Source: G965204755 sp965243415
Lineage (GTDB): Bacteria; Acidobacteriota; Vicinamibacteria; Marinacidobacterales; Marinacidobacteraceae
Direction of reading: 5' to 3'
Length of the DNA: 64,000 nt
Assembly (NCBI GenBank): GCA_965243415.1
Contig: OZ251549.1
Location: 2,728,001 to 2,792,000, forward strand
Shown: in pieces, positions 8,181 through 16,297 of the stretch
How positions within the stretch are numbered: the first letter of the stretch is position 1
Layout: each line of letters opens with the position of its first letter
Program-made: the position numbers and the translations under genes
Notes under the pieces: model-generated
Told to the model about the DNA's origin: nothing
The model's database searches: none
What the model saw: only the letters and a program-made list of their open reading frames with translations

Positions 8181-9587
8181 ATGTCTCTCCCGCCGCTGCT
8201 GCTTCGGTTCTTCCTGGTCGCCTTCGCGGCGGCCGCTTTCGCGCCGTCGCCGGCCGCCGGCGAGGAACCCGGCGCGGCGGGCTGGCCGGGCTGGCGGGGC
8301 CCCGGCGGCGACGGCGTCTCCCCGGAGACCGGCCTGCCGGTCCGCTTCGCCCCGGGCGAGACGCTGGCGTTCCGGGTCCCGGTGCCCGGCCGCGGGCATT
8401 CCTCGCCGGCGGTCCGGGAGGGCCGGCTCTTCCTCAGCGCCGCGGTCGCCGGGGAGCGGATCCCGGGTCAGGCGCCGGCCGACCATGTGCGGGGCGGCGA
8501 GGTGTACCTGCACCCGGCGAGCGAGGCCGGGGAACGGCGGCACACGCTCTTCGCCCTGGCGTACGACGCCCGGACCGGGGCGGAACTCTGGCGGCAGACC
8601 GCCTACGACGGCCCGGTCTTCGACAACCGCCACCGGGGGAACACCTACGCCTCTCCCACGCCGGTGGTGGACGGCGAACGGGCCTACTTCTACTTCGGCT
8701 CGGAGGGCCTCTACGCGTACACCCTCGACGGCGAGTTGGCCTGGCAGCGGGATCTCGGCGACTTCGGGGTGTGGGGGCTCGGGCACGGGATCTCGCCGGT
8801 GCTCCACGGGGAATTGCTGATCCTGGTCTGCGACGACGACGACGCCGGCGAACACGGCGCCCTCGTCGCCGTGGACCGCCGTTCCGGGGAAACGGTCTGG
8901 AACACGCCGCGGCGGGTGCGGAAGAGTTGGGCGACGCCGGCGCTCGTGCCGGTGGGCGGCGCCCTGCAACTGGTGATCTCGAGTTTCGACCGGATCGCCG
9001 GGTACGCCCCGGACAGCGGCCTCGAACTGTGGCGGACGGAAGGATTCGGCTCGAACGCCATCCATACGCCGCTCCACCACCCGGTCGGCGGCGGCAGTCT
9101 GGTCTTCGCCTCCACCGGATACCCCAAGAAGGAGATGCGGGCGATCCGGCTGGGCGCGGACCGCTCTCCGGACGGCCCGCCGGAGACCGCCTGGAGTTAC
9201 CGGCGCGGCACCGGGTATCTCCCCTCGGCGCTCCTCTACCGGGATCTGCTGTTCATCGTTTCCGACGGCGGCGTGGTGACCGCCCTCGAACCGGCGACCG
9301 GCGAGGTCGTGTTCCTGGGTCGACCGCGGAAACCGGGGCGGTACCATGCGTCGCCGGTCGGCTACGAAGGGCTGGTGCTCATCGCCAGCATCGAGGGCGA
9401 TCTCACCGTCTTCCGCGCCGACCGGACTTTCGAGATCGTGGCCGAGAGTTCCCTGGAGGACTCCTTCTGGGCCTCCCCGGCGATCGCCGACGGGACGGTG
9501 TTCCTGCGCGGCGCTTCGACCCTCTACGGCTTCCGGGTCGGCGGCGCTTCCTCCGCGACGGAGCCGCCCGGCTCTCCGGTCCGCTGA
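8181..9587 (+). CDS. PQQ-like beta-propeller protein (propeller 4)
   Basis: A 468-residue exported propeller, first gene of the rightward run. A clean Sec signal peptide (LLLRFFLVAFAAAAFA, cleavage after PAAG) precedes the WPGWRGPGGDGVSPETGLP opening. Blades with 'ALAYDARTGAELW', 'VAVDRRSGETVW' and 'TALEPATGEVV' strands follow to the end, closing with TLYGFRVGG. The protein contains an acidic Asp run (VCDDDDAGEHG, ~215-225) that could bind cations. It is divergent from propeller 3 across 248 bp (7933-8180), which must hold promoters for both sets, though I see no convincing -35/-10 pair there. Its stop is 51 bases before the S9 peptidase start. Confidence 0.88.
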   Translation: MSLPPLLLRFFLVAFAAAAFAPSPAAGEEPGAAGWPGWRGPGGDGVSPETGLPVRFAPGETLAFRVPVPGRGHSSPAVREGRLFLSAAVAGERIPGQAPADHVRGGEVYLHPASEAGERRHTLFALAYDARTGAELWRQTAYDGPVFDNRHRGNTYASPTPVVDGERAYFYFGSEGLYAYTLDGELAWQRDLGDFGVWGLGHGISPVLHGELLILVCDDDDAGEHGALVAVDRRSGETVWNTPRRVRKSWATPALVPVGGALQLVISSFDRIAGYAPDSGLELWRTEGFGSNAIHTPLHHPVGGGSLVFASTGYPKKEMRAIRLGADRSPDGPPETAWSYRRGTGYLPSALLYRDLLFIVSDGGVVTALEPATGEVVFLGRPRKPGRYHASPVGYEGLVLIASIEGDLTVFRADRTFEIVAESSLEDSFWASPAIADGTVFLRGASTLYGFRVGGASSATEPPGSPVR

Positions 9588-9638
9588 CGACCGGTGCTCC
9601 CTGCCGCCGGCCCGGCGGGAGGATTCCCGAGGTTCCCC

Positions 9639-11582
9639 ATGGTTGACCCCCGCAGAAGCGCGACCCGCGCGGCGCCCTTCGTCCGCCGCTTCCCGGTGGC
9701 GGCCCTCGCCCTCGCGCTCGCTTCCGGCTTCTTCGCCTGCGGTCCGCCCCCGGACACCGCGCCCCGGGAACCGGCGCAGTACGACGCGCGAACCTTCTTC
9801 GAGACCGAGACCGTCTTCGGGGCTTCGTTCTCCGCCGACGGTTCGCGGCTCCTGATGACCTCCGACCGGAGCGGCGTGCTCAATGTGTACGCCCAGCCGG
9901 TGGACGGCGGCGCGCCGGAGCAGATCACGCACTCCGGGACCGACGCGATGATTGCGCGGGCCTTCTTCCCCGAGGACGACCGCATCCTCTACACCGCGGA
10001 CCGGGGCGGGAACGAACTCTCCCATGTGTACCTGAAGGAGCCGGGGAAGGAGGCGGTGGATCTCACCCCCGGCGAGGACCTCCGGGCGAATTTCCTGCGC
10101 TTCCGGCGGGACGGCGCGGGTTTCTTCGTGACCACGAACGAGCGGAATCCCCAGGCCGACGACCTCTACGAGTTCGACAGCGCCACCCTGGAGCGCCGGC
10201 TGGTCTTCGAGAATCCGGGAGGGTTCTTCGTCGGTCCGGTGAGCGGCGCCGGGCGCTTCCTGGCGCTCACCCGCTCCCGGAGCAACGCGGACAGCGATGT
10301 GTACCTGGTGGACCTCGAAGAAGCCGGGGCGGACCCGGTCCACCTGACCCCCCACGAAGGAGACGCGCAGTACCAGCCGTACGGCTTCACCCCGGACGAC
10401 CGGCGACTGGCCTACGGGACGGACGCCGAAGGCGAGTTCACCGAGGCCTGGACCTACGACCTCGAGACGGAGGCGCGCGAACTGCTGCTCTCGGCGGACT
10501 GGGATGTGTTCCGCGTGGCCTGGTCGCGGAACGGCAGGTACCGGCTGACCGCGGTGAACGCGGACGCCGCCACCGAAATCACCGTGCGGAACGAGGAGAC
10601 CGGGGAAGCGGTGGCGTTTCCGGACCTCGGAGCCGGCCAGGTGACCGGCGCCGCGGTCTCCCCGGACGAGACCGCGCTCGCGTTCTACTTCGACGGCGAC
10701 TCGTCGCCGGGGAACCTGTACTGGCTCGATCTCGAGAGCGGCGAGGCGCGCCGACTCACGGACTCGCTGAATCCGGCGGTGGCCCGGGAGGACCTGGTCG
10801 AGGGCGAGGTGGTCCGCTTCGCCAGTTTCGACGGCCTGGAGATCCCGGCCCTGCTCTACCGCCCGCACGGCGCCTCGGCGGAGGATCCGGCGCCGGCGCT
10901 GGTCTGGGTCCACGGCGGCCCGGGCGGGCAGAGCCGCCACGGCTACCGGGCTTCGCTGCAGCACCTGCTGAACCACGGCTACGCGATCCTGGCGGTGAAC
11001 AACCGGGGTTCCTCCGGCTACGGCAAGACCTTCTTCCACCTCGACGACCGCCGCCACGGGGAGGACGACCTCGCCGACTGCATCGCCGGTCGGGACTACC
11101 TGGCCACGCTCGACTGGATAGACCCGGACCGGGTCGGGATCATGGGCGGGAGTTACGGCGGGTACATGGTGGCGGCGGCCCTGGCCTTCGAGCCGGAGGT
11201 GTTCGAAGTGGGGGTGAACATCTTCGGGGTGACGAACTGGGTGCGCACGCTCTCCAGCATCCCCGCCTGGTGGGGCCCGGCGCGGGACGCGCTCTACGCG
11301 GAACTCGGGGACCCGGAGACGGATATCGAGCGCCTGACCGCGATCTCGCCGCTGTTCCACGCGGAGAACATCGTCCGGCCGCTGTTCGTCGCGCAGGGGG
11401 CGAACGACCCCCGGGTGCTCCAGGTCGAGAGCGACGAGATCGTGGAGGCGGTGCGGGCGAACGGCGTTCCGGTGGAATATGTGGTGTTCCCCGACGAGGG
11501 CCACGGCTTCCGGAAGCGCGAGAACCGGATCACGAACTCGGAGCGCATCCTGGACTTCCTCGAGACCCATCTGGGCCGATGA
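9639..11582 (+). CDS. S9-family prolyl oligopeptidase-like peptidase, exported
   Basis: A 647-residue serine peptidase of the prolyl oligopeptidase clan. Residues ~45-390 form a WD/TolB-like propeller with blades such as 'SADGSRLLMTSDRSG' and 'SPDETALAFYFDG'; the C-terminal alpha/beta-hydrolase domain carries Ser505 in GGSYGGY, Asp590 in NDPRV and His622 in EGHGF, a complete triad. These enzymes usually cleave short peptides. The N-terminus (RRFPVAALALALASGFFACG) is a signal peptide whose FFAC could be a weak lipobox, so a lipoprotein is possible. The ATG at 9639 was preferred over an in-frame GTG at 9594 because it leaves a normal signal peptide. The stop overlaps the next propeller gene by four bases. 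Confidence 0.9.
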   Translation: MVDPRRSATRAAPFVRRFPVAALALALASGFFACGPPPDTAPREPAQYDARTFFETETVFGASFSADGSRLLMTSDRSGVLNVYAQPVDGGAPEQITHSGTDAMIARAFFPEDDRILYTADRGGNELSHVYLKEPGKEAVDLTPGEDLRANFLRFRRDGAGFFVTTNERNPQADDLYEFDSATLERRLVFENPGGFFVGPVSGAGRFLALTRSRSNADSDVYLVDLEEAGADPVHLTPHEGDAQYQPYGFTPDDRRLAYGTDAEGEFTEAWTYDLETEARELLLSADWDVFRVAWSRNGRYRLTAVNADAATEITVRNEETGEAVAFPDLGAGQVTGAAVSPDETALAFYFDGDSSPGNLYWLDLESGEARRLTDSLNPAVAREDLVEGEVVRFASFDGLEIPALLYRPHGASAEDPAPALVWVHGGPGGQSRHGYRASLQHLLNHGYAILAVNNRGSSGYGKTFFHLDDRRHGEDDLADCIAGRDYLATLDWIDPDRVGIMGGSYGGYMVAAALAFEPEVFEVGVNIFGVTNWVRTLSSIPAWWGPARDALYAELGDPETDIERLTAISPLFHAENIVRPLFVAQGANDPRVLQVESDEIVEAVRANGVPVEYVVFPDEGHGFRKRENRITNSERILDFLETHLGR

Positions 11583-13120
11583 GACCGCGAGGCGCCGCCG
11601 CCGGCGACCGTTCCCGACCGGCCCTCCGTCCCGCCGGGACCGCCATCGCGGCAGCCCTGGTGCTCGTCGCCTCGGGAGCGACCCCGGGGGCGGCGGCGCC
11701 GGCGCCGGAAGAGGGGGGCGAAACGGCAGGGGAGTGGGCCCGGTTCCGGGGCCCGAACGGGGCCGGGGTCGGACCCGAAGGGGCGTTGCCGACCGCCTTC
11801 GGGCCGACGGAGGCGCTCGTCTTCCGGACGCCGCTCCCGCCGGGCCACTCCTCCCCGATCCTCGCCGGCGGCCGGGTCCATGTGACCGGCTTCTCGGAGA
11901 GCGAGTTCGTCACCCTGGCGCTCGACGCCGGCACCGGCGAGGAACTCTGGCGCGCCCGCGCCGGCCGGGAGCGGAACACGGAAGTGGACTCCCGGAACAA
12001 CGCCGCCTCGCCCAGCGTGGCCGCGGACGCGGAGGCGGTGTTCGCCTTCTTCCCGGACCTCGGCCTGCTGGCGTACGACGCGGCCGGCCGGGAGCGGTGG
12101 CGAACGCCGCTCGGCCCCTTCGACAACCTCTACGGGATGGGCGCCTCCCCGATCCTCGCCGGGGACGCGGTGGTGCTGGTGCTCGACCAGAAACTGGAGT
12201 CCGAGATCGTGGCCTTCGACCGGGAGACCGGCGCGGTCCGCTGGCGCACCGGGCGGCCGGAGGCGACGAGCGGCCACTCGACCCCGATCCTGCGCCGGAC
12301 CGACGCGGGAGTGGAAGTGATCGCCCCGGGGAGTTTCCGGATGACCGCCTACGACCTCGCCGACGGTTCGCCCCGCTGGTGGGTGGACGGCCTCCCCTGG
12401 GAGATGAAGTCCACGCCGCTGCTCGAGGGCGACCGGCTCTTCGTGAACGGGTACGGGGCGCCGCTGAACCAGCCCGGAAACCGGCGGACGGCGCCGTCGT
12501 TCGCCGAGGCGCTGCGGGAGATGGACGAAGACGGCGACCGGTCGATCTCCGAGGAGGAGGCGGAGGGCCATCCGGCGTCGTGGTTCAGCGTCATAGACCT
12601 CGGAAGCGACGGGGGCCTCGAGGAGGACGACTGGAGTTACTACGAGTCGGTGCTCGCTTCGCAGAACGGGGTCCTCGCCATCCGGCCGGGCGCGCCGGGG
12701 GAGCGGGGCGACCTCACCGGGCCGAACACGCTCTGGAGTTACCGCCGGCGGGTGCCGCAACTCCCCTCGCCGCTGCTCTACCGGGGGGTCCTCTACCTGG
12801 TGAACGACGGCGGGATCGTCACCGCGCTCGATCCGGAGACCGGGCGGCTGCTGTCGCAGAACCGGCTCGCCGGCGCGGTGGACGCGTACTACGCCTCGCC
12901 GGTGGCGGCGGACGGGAAACTGTTCTTCGTGAGCGAACTGGGGATGGCCGTCGTAGCGCGGCCGCTCGATCGGGGCGAGGAAGCCGCGGAACTCGAAGTC
13001 CTGCGCGTGAATCCCCTCGAGGAGGCGGTGTACGCGACCCCGGCCCTCGCCCCGTCGCGGCTCTACATCCGGACCGTCGAGCACCTGTACGCCTTCGGCC
13101 GGGAGGCCGCCGGCGGCTGA
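11579..13120 (+). CDS. PQQ-like beta-propeller protein with EF-hand insertion (propeller 5)
   Basis: A 513-residue exported propeller starting at an ATG that overlaps the S9 peptidase stop (ATGA). A signal peptide (AIAAALVLVASGATPGAAA) precedes ARFRGPNGAGVGPEG, a variant of the family opening. Between two blades lies a ~70-residue insertion with a canonical 12-residue EF-hand loop, DEDGDRSISEEE (residues 316-327; Asp at 1, 3 and 5, Ile at 8, Glu at 12), followed by a degenerate second loop (DLGSDGGLEEDD). Calcium binding is therefore likely. Closing blades match propellers 4 and 6 (LLYRGVLYLVNDGGIVTALD). No catalytic motif recognised. Upstream and downstream genes are on the same strand and tightly spaced. 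Confidence 0.88.
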   Translation: MRPRGAAAGDRSRPALRPAGTAIAAALVLVASGATPGAAAPAPEEGGETAGEWARFRGPNGAGVGPEGALPTAFGPTEALVFRTPLPPGHSSPILAGGRVHVTGFSESEFVTLALDAGTGEELWRARAGRERNTEVDSRNNAASPSVAADAEAVFAFFPDLGLLAYDAAGRERWRTPLGPFDNLYGMGASPILAGDAVVLVLDQKLESEIVAFDRETGAVRWRTGRPEATSGHSTPILRRTDAGVEVIAPGSFRMTAYDLADGSPRWWVDGLPWEMKSTPLLEGDRLFVNGYGAPLNQPGNRRTAPSFAEALREMDEDGDRSISEEEAEGHPASWFSVIDLGSDGGLEEDDWSYYESVLASQNGVLAIRPGAPGERGDLTGPNTLWSYRRRVPQLPSPLLYRGVLYLVNDGGIVTALDPETGRLLSQNRLAGAVDAYYASPVAADGKLFFVSELGMAVVARPLDRGEEAAELEVLRVNPLEEAVYATPALAPSRLYIRTVEHLYAFGREAAGG

Positions 13121-13161
13121 GGCCGTACCCGGCACGACGCACCCGAAGAAGGAACGACGAC

Positions 13162-13995
13162 ATGGACTGCCGATACTGCGGCCAGCCGGCCGGTTTCCTG
13201 CGCACGAAACATCGCGAGTGCCAGGAGCGGCACGACGAAGCGATGGAGTTCTGCATCGGGGAGGTGAAGAAGGCGGCGATCTCCGGCCGGACCTGGCGCG
13301 ACATCGAAAATGCGGTGCGCCAGCGGATGGCGCAGGGCCATGTCGCGAACGGCGACCTGGGGAAGATCGTCGCGCCCGGAACCACCGCCGCGGTGGCCCA
13401 TGTGCTGGACGACAACATCCTCGACGAGGAGGAAGAGCGGTGCATCAACGCCTTCGTCGAGTCGCTGCGCGAAGCGGGTTTCCGACTGGAGGGGTTCGAG
13501 GTGATCGAGGACCAACTGCGGAAGGCGTCGGTGCTGCGGCTGGTCCTGGAGGGGCAGAACCCGGCGGCGAAGTTCGGCGTCGTGACCCACGGGTTCCGGT
13601 TCATGAAGTCCGAGGCCCCGATCTGGCGGTTCGAGGGGGTGGGTTACGAGATCACGAAGACCCGCGTCCACTACTCCGGCGGGAGTCGGGGCATGTCGGT
13701 GCGGGTGGCCCGGGGCGTGTACCTGCGCACCGGCGGGTTCCGCGGCGAACGGCATGTCGAGGAAGAGCGGCACCTGGTGGATGTCGGCGATCTGGTCATC
13801 ACCACCAAGCATGTGTACTTCCGCGGCGAGAGCCACCGCTTCCGGGTGCGCCACGACCGGGTCGTCTCCTACGATCCGCTGCAGGACGGCTTCGAGATGA
13901 CCCGGGATCGGGTGAACGCCCGCCCGGAGCGCTTCTATGTGGGCGACGGCTGGTTCGTGAACAACCTGCTGATGAACGCGCCGGATCTCGAATGA
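13162..13995 (+). CDS. Zinc-finger protein with C-terminal GRAM/PH-like region, unknown function
   Basis: A 277-residue protein without signal peptide. The N-terminus has CRYCGQ (Cys3, Cys6) and HREC (His17, Cys20), a likely small zinc knuckle. The middle (30-120) is mostly helical. Residues ~150-270 are beta-rich, with paired strands such as GVGYEITKTRVHYSG and GDLVITTKHVYFRGESHRFRV, the second resembling the 'LVVTNKRLYF' strand of bacterial GRAM/PH-like domains. A purine-rich GAAGAAGGA (13145-13153) lies about 9 bases before the ATG. Its last four bases overlap the next propeller gene (ATGA), so it is made together with exported propellers although it appears cytoplasmic. I do not recognise the family; a membrane- or nucleic acid-binding regulator is a guess. 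Confidence 0.75.
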   Translation: MDCRYCGQPAGFLRTKHRECQERHDEAMEFCIGEVKKAAISGRTWRDIENAVRQRMAQGHVANGDLGKIVAPGTTAAVAHVLDDNILDEEEERCINAFVESLREAGFRLEGFEVIEDQLRKASVLRLVLEGQNPAAKFGVVTHGFRFMKSEAPIWRFEGVGYEITKTRVHYSGGSRGMSVRVARGVYLRTGGFRGERHVEEERHLVDVGDLVITTKHVYFRGESHRFRVRHDRVVSYDPLQDGFEMTRDRVNARPERFYVGDGWFVNNLLMNAPDLE

Positions 13996-16295
13996 AGCCG
14001 CTGCCGGCCGCGCTTCTCCTCGGGGCGCTCCTTTCCGGGGCGGCCTCGGCGGCCGGCGGCGGTCCGGAACCGGGGAGTCGGCAGGCCGGCCGGCCGGAGG
14101 CGGAGCCGGCCGGGGAGGACCTGCGGCGGGCCGCGGGAGAAGGGGACGAAGCGGCCGTCCGGGCCCTCCTGGAAGCGGGCGCGCCGGTGGACGGGGCGAA
14201 CCGCTACGGCGCCACGGCGCTCTTCTTCGCCGCCGACCGGGGACACGCCGGGATCGCGCGGCTCCTGGTCGAGGCCGGCGCCGCCCTCGACCTCGAAGAC
14301 CGCTTCTACGGGATGACGGCGCTGGCCCGGGCGGTGGCCTCGGACCGGCGGGAAGTGGCGCTCCTGCTCCTCGAACGAGGCGCCGCCGGGGCCGGCGCGG
14401 CCCTTTCGAGCGCCGCCCGGGACGGGGACCGGGAGATGCTCCGCGCCGCGCTGGCGAACGGCCGTTTCGACGAACGGGCGCTCCGCGCCGCCCGGGAGGC
14501 GGCGGCCGGGGACGAAACCCTGCTCGCGCTGCTCGAGGAGGCGGCGCCGGAGACCGAGACGGCGGCCGCGGTCCCGGCGGCGGAACTCGAGACCCTCGTT
14601 GGGAGTTACTGGCGCGAGACCGCGCAGGAAGGGTTCGAGATCCGCCTTCTGGAGGAGGGAGCGGAGCGGTCGCTGGAAGCGCGGCGCACCGCGGGCGGGG
14701 AGCGCGCCGCCGTCGGGTCGGCGCTCCGGCTGCGTCCCGCGGGGGCGCCGCGAAGTTTCACCGCCGAGGAAGGGGAGGTCCGCTTCACCTTCGCCGGTCG
14801 GGGCGGCATGGTCGAGCGCCTGGTGGTCGAGCGGGAAGGCGCCCGCACCGCCTACGACCCCTGGGGCGAGGCGGAGAGCCGCGAGCCGGCCCGGGAGATC
14901 GGGAGCGCCGGGGCGGAAGGGCGCCGGCGCGCCGGGGCGTCGAACCCGCTCCCGCCCGAACGGGGCCCGGCCCGCCCCTGGCCGCAGTTCCGGGGCTCGT
15001 CCGGCGGCGGCGTGGCCGACGGACAGGGGGCGCCGCTCCGCTGGAACGCGGGCCCGAACGACGAAGCCCCGGGCGGCGGCGTAGGGGGCGACCGGACGGG
15101 CATCCGCTGGGAGGCGGCGCTCCCCGGGCTCGGGGTCTCGAGTCCGATCATCTGGGGCGACCGGGTGTTCGTGGTGACCGCGGCGAGCGCGGCGGACCGC
15201 GAGTTCCGCATCGGGCTCTACGGCGATGTGGCTCCGGTGGAAGACGACTCGGAGCACGAGTTCACCCTGCGGGCGTTCGCTCTCCACTCCGGGGAGGAGC
15301 TCTGGACCACCCTCCTCCACCGGGGCGTCCCGCTGACGAAGCGGCACACCAAGTCGAGCCAGGCGAACGCGACCCCGGCGACCGACGGGGAACGCATCGT
15401 CACCGTGCTCGGGAGCGTCGGGCTGCTCCTCTGCCACGACCTCGAGGGCCGGCTGCTGTGGGAGCGCTCCGTGGGCGCGCTGAACAGCGGCTGGTTCTAC
15501 GACCCCGGCTACCAGTGGGGACACTCCTCCTCCCCGGTGATCCACGAGGACACGGTGATCCTGCTCGCCGATGTCCACGGCGGGGCGTTCCTCGGCGCCT
15601 TCGCGCTGGCCGACGGCAGTCCGGTCTGGCGGGCGGAGCGGAACGAGGTCTCCACTTTCTCGACGCCGCTCGTCCACCGCGCCGGCGGCGCCGCCGAGGT
15701 GGTGGTGAACGGGACGACGATCGCCGGGTACGACGCGGGGAACGGCGAGCGGCGCTGGCATCTCGGGCCGAACTCGGAGATCCCCATCGGGGTTCCGCTC
15801 CTCGGCGACGGCCTGCTCTTCGTCCAGGCCGGGTATCCGCCGATCCGCCCGATCTACGCCATCCGGCCCGGCCGGCGCGGGGATCTCAGCCTGGCCGCGG
15901 GAGAACGGACGAGCGACGCCGTTGCCTGGAGTCACGACCGGGGCGGGGTGTACATCCCCTCGCCGCTCTTCTACCGGGGGATCCTCTACCTGAACGCGAA
16001 CAACGGGCGGCTCGCCGCCTACGACGGGGAGACCGGCGAGCGCCTCTACCGGGTGCGCCTGGGCGGCGCCGGCGGCTCCTACGCCGCTTCGCCGATCGCC
16101 GCCGACGGCCGGATCTACTTCACCTCCGAGGAAGGCGACACCTTCGTGGTGCGGGCCGGGCCGCGGTACGAACTGCTCGCGGAGAACTCGGTGGACCGGA
16201 TCGTCATGGCGACGCCGGCGCTCAGCGACGGGGTGCTCGTCCTCCGGGCGCTGGACCGGCTCTACGGCATCACCGGCGAGGCCGGCGCACCCTGA
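13992..16295 (+). CDS. Ankyrin-repeat / PQQ-like beta-propeller fusion (propeller 6)
   Basis: A 767-residue exported fusion. Signal peptide (LPAALLLGALLSGAASAAGG), then about four ankyrin repeats (residues ~35-190; 'NRYGATALFFAADRGHAGIARLLVEAGA' type helices and loops), then a ~90-residue beta-rich segment (LVGSYWRETAQEGFEIRLLEEG, ~200-290) resembling the DUF3471/lipocalin-like tail of beta-lactamase-related proteins, then a full PQQ-like propeller from WPQFRGSSGGG (~331) to the end. Ankyrin repeats bind proteins. The ATG overlaps the stop of the zinc-finger gene (ATGA), fixing the start. Last propeller of the rightward run; the SGNH-like gene begins two bases after its stop. Such an exported ankyrin-propeller combination is unusual. 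Confidence 0.85.
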   Translation: MKPLPAALLLGALLSGAASAAGGGPEPGSRQAGRPEAEPAGEDLRRAAGEGDEAAVRALLEAGAPVDGANRYGATALFFAADRGHAGIARLLVEAGAALDLEDRFYGMTALARAVASDRREVALLLLERGAAGAGAALSSAARDGDREMLRAALANGRFDERALRAAREAAAGDETLLALLEEAAPETETAAAVPAAELETLVGSYWRETAQEGFEIRLLEEGAERSLEARRTAGGERAAVGSALRLRPAGAPRSFTAEEGEVRFTFAGRGGMVERLVVEREGARTAYDPWGEAESREPAREIGSAGAEGRRRAGASNPLPPERGPARPWPQFRGSSGGGVADGQGAPLRWNAGPNDEAPGGGVGGDRTGIRWEAALPGLGVSSPIIWGDRVFVVTAASAADREFRIGLYGDVAPVEDDSEHEFTLRAFALHSGEELWTTLLHRGVPLTKRHTKSSQANATPATDGERIVTVLGSVGLLLCHDLEGRLLWERSVGALNSGWFYDPGYQWGHSSSPVIHEDTVILLADVHGGAFLGAFALADGSPVWRAERNEVSTFSTPLVHRAGGAAEVVVNGTTIAGYDAGNGERRWHLGPNSEIPIGVPLLGDGLLFVQAGYPPIRPIYAIRPGRRGDLSLAAGERTSDAVAWSHDRGGVYIPSPLFYRGILYLNANNGRLAAYDGETGERLYRVRLGGAGGSYAASPIAADGRIYFTSEEGDTFVVRAGPRYELLAENSVDRIVMATPALSDGVLVLRALDRLYGITGEAGAP

Positions 16296-16297
16296 CG

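Noticed and set aside
9594..9638. Earlier GTG start for the S9 peptidase
   Set aside because: It adds 15 residues before the basic signal-peptide start and lies too close to the preceding stop without a better ribosome site; the ATG at 9639 gives a normal leader.
7824..11570. Very long open frame on the minus strand opposite propeller 4, the S9 peptidase and part of propeller 5
   Set aside because: Its translation is Arg/Gly/Val/Pro-rich low complexity with no family motifs, as expected for the antisense of high-GC genes whose third positions lack A/T; the + strand genes have complete motifs.
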